Of a DNA stretch of 6,848 bases, positions 6,276 through 6,848 are shown piece by piece. The stretch spans positions 1-6,848 of the forward strand of contig DEWC01000102.1 of the NCBI GenBank assembly GCA_002363095.1, in the 5' to 3' direction. The position numbers were made by a program, and so were the translations under genes. The notes under the pieces were generated by a model. The model did no database searches and was not told the DNA's origin. It worked only from the letters and a program-made list of their open reading frames with translations. This DNA comes from Ruminococcaceae bacterium UBA3220 (lineage in GTDB: Bacteria > Bacillota > Clostridia > Oscillospirales > Acutalibacteraceae). Each line of letters starts with the position of its first letter. The first letter of the stretch is position 1.

Positions 6276-6728
6276 TTATATCTCACCGAGCATTTTTTCG
6301 GCGTCGAAAGCCGCCTTCACTTTATCGTTTGCATAGATTATTTTGCCGTTTTCATCGACAAGGTAGGTTGTTCTGACAACACCCATCGACACCTTGCCGT
6401 ACAGTTTTTTCTCATGCCAGACATCAAATGCGAAAATTGCCTCCTTTTCAGGGTCGGCAAGCAGGGTTATTTTAAGATTTTTTGCCTCGGCAAAGCGTTT
6501 GTGCGAAGCGACGCTGTCCTTGCTTATGCCGATGATTTTTACGCCTTTTTTATGGAATTCCGCCACTTTTTCGGAATATCCGACCGCCTGTTTGGTACAC
6601 CCGGAGGTATTGTCTTTCGAGTAGAAAAAAATAAGAATTTTTTGGCCTTTGAAAGACCTGAGAATAACCTCGTTTCCGTCTCCGTCAAAAAGGGTTATAT
6701 CAGGTACCGTTTCCCCGATTTTAAGCAT
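6276..6728 (-). CDS. bcp: Bcp/PrxQ-type peroxiredoxin, 1-Cys form
   Basis: This 150-residue cytoplasmic thioredoxin-fold protein should reduce hydroperoxides with thiol electrons. The peroxidatic motif is FFYSKDNTSGCTKQAVGYSE, with Cys44 preceded by conserved Thr41 (the PxxxT/S-xxC-type arrangement), and the supporting Arg is in VVRTTYLVD (Arg119). The terminal strand KIIYAND fits the family, and length matches (about 150). Classical E. coli-type Bcp has a resolving Cys five residues after the peroxidatic one (GCTxxAC); here that position is Val49 and no second Cys occurs anywhere, so this is a 1-Cys form that needs an external thiol. A strong ribosome site GAGGTGA stands 5 nt before ATG at 6728, and a good promoter lies about 35 nt further up. 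It forms a two-gene operon with the Crp/Fnr regulator. Confidence 0.95.
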   Translation of the reverse strand: MLKIGETVPDITLFDGDGNEVILRSFKGQKILIFFYSKDNTSGCTKQAVGYSEKVAEFHKKGVKIIGISKDSVASHKRFAEAKNLKITLLADPEKEAIFAFDVWHEKKLYGKVSMGVVRTTYLVDENGKIIYANDKVKAAFDAEKMLGEI

Positions 6729-6762
6729 ATTTTCACCTCATAAGTATATGATTTGCAGTTTA

Positions 6763-6785
6763 AATATATCATATCGGGATATATT
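6763..6785. promoter_or_regulatory. Candidate operator: perfect inverted repeat inside the promoter
   Basis: AATATATC (6763-6770) and GATATATT (6778-6785) are perfect reverse complements separated by 7 nt (ATATCGG). The repeat spans the whole -10 and the spacer up to the -35, where a bound dimer would block RNA polymerase. It matches neither a PerR box nor the Crp (TGTGA-N6-TCACA) or Fnr (TTGAT-N4-ATCAA) consensus as I know them. The protein that binds is unknown; the regulator encoded in the same operon is an obvious candidate. AT-richness makes chance repeats more likely. Confidence 0.45.
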
Positions 6786-6791
6786 TATCAA
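6763..6791 (-). promoter_or_regulatory. Sigma-70-type promoter of the peroxiredoxin-regulator operon
   Basis: The minus strand shows TTGATA (6791-6786), exactly 17 nt, then TATATT (6768-6763), with TGA immediately before the -10 as an extended element. The start point would be near 6756, giving a leader of about 28 nt that includes the GAGGTGA ribosome site. It is overlapped by an inverted repeat. Confidence 0.75.
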
Positions 6792-6812
6792 GAAAAAGCG
6801 TATAACGACAAC

Positions 6813-6848
6813 AATGTGCCGTATCGAAAGGTACGGCACATTTCATTT
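6813..6848. terminator. Strong hairpin with U-rich flank at the right edge, probable intrinsic terminator
   Basis: The arms AATGTGCCGTA (6813-6823) and TACGGCACATT (6832-6842) pair perfectly over 11 bp. Read as plus-strand RNA, a U-G wobble and a C-G pair extend this to 13 pairs closed by a GAAA (GNRA) tetraloop (6826-6829), followed by TTTCATTT at the window end. Read on the minus strand the tail is ATTGTTGTCGTT, less T-rich. It could end a minus-strand gene lying to the right of the window, act in both directions, or be part of a structured RNA that continues outside; the neighbour cannot be seen. Confidence 0.6.

Noticed and set aside
1..6848. CRISPR arrays, tRNA/rRNA genes, insertion sequences, tandem repeats
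   Set aside because: No regularly spaced repeats, RNA gene signatures, transposase motifs or terminal inverted repeats were seen. The window is almost fully coding, with the only gene-free gaps at 5461-5607 and 6729-6848.

Overview
The window carries seven protein genes, all on the minus strand, so transcription runs from the right edge to the left edge. Moderate AT-richness, strong GGAGG-like ribosome binding sites, tight gene packing and protein styles (DltA/DltB/DltC/DltD relatives, a Crp/Fnr-family regulator coupled to a Bcp peroxiredoxin) suggest a low-to-moderate GC Bacillota, probably a clostridial anaerobe. This assignment is inference; there is no rRNA or other taxonomic marker.

Right part (about 5600-6848): a hairpin at the extreme right edge, a good sigma-70-type promoter overlapped by a perfect inverted repeat, then a two-gene operon of a 1-Cys Bcp-type peroxiredoxin and a Crp/Fnr-family regulator with 2 nt between them. 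This looks like a small redox/stress unit.

Left part (1 to about 5540): a second strong promoter (TTGACA, 17 nt, TATCAT) drives an operon that is the notable content. The order is MBOAT O-acyltransferase (DltB-like), membrane-anchored SGNH/GESH protein (DltD-like), AMP-forming ligase (DltA-like), acyl carrier protein (DltC-like), and a fold-type III PLP-dependent decarboxylase cut by the left edge. The parts match the teichoic-acid D-alanylation logic: adenylate an amino acid, load it on a carrier, pass it across the membrane through an MBOAT, and place it on a surface polymer with the SGNH protein. The order differs from dltABCD, however, and a decarboxylase has been added. The ligase lacks the Asp that normally holds the substrate alpha-amino group (Ile instead, with an Asp two residues earlier) and lacks the DltA pocket Cys (Ser instead). 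The MBOAT ends in a DltX-like hexapeptide with a central Tyr, so no separate DltX is needed.

Working hypothesis: an amino acid is loaded on the carrier, probably through a carboxylate other than the usual alpha one, and decarboxylated before or while it is carrier-bound. The resulting omega-amino acyl group (for example GABA or beta-alanine) is then exported and esterified to a cell-surface glycan or teichoic acid. BtrK in butirosin biosynthesis (decarboxylation of a carrier-bound glutamyl group) and the AMP-ligase/ACP/decarboxylase triad of exosortase loci are precedents for the cytoplasmic part. The chemistry is inferred, not shown. No gene-free stretch longer than 300 bases exists in the window.
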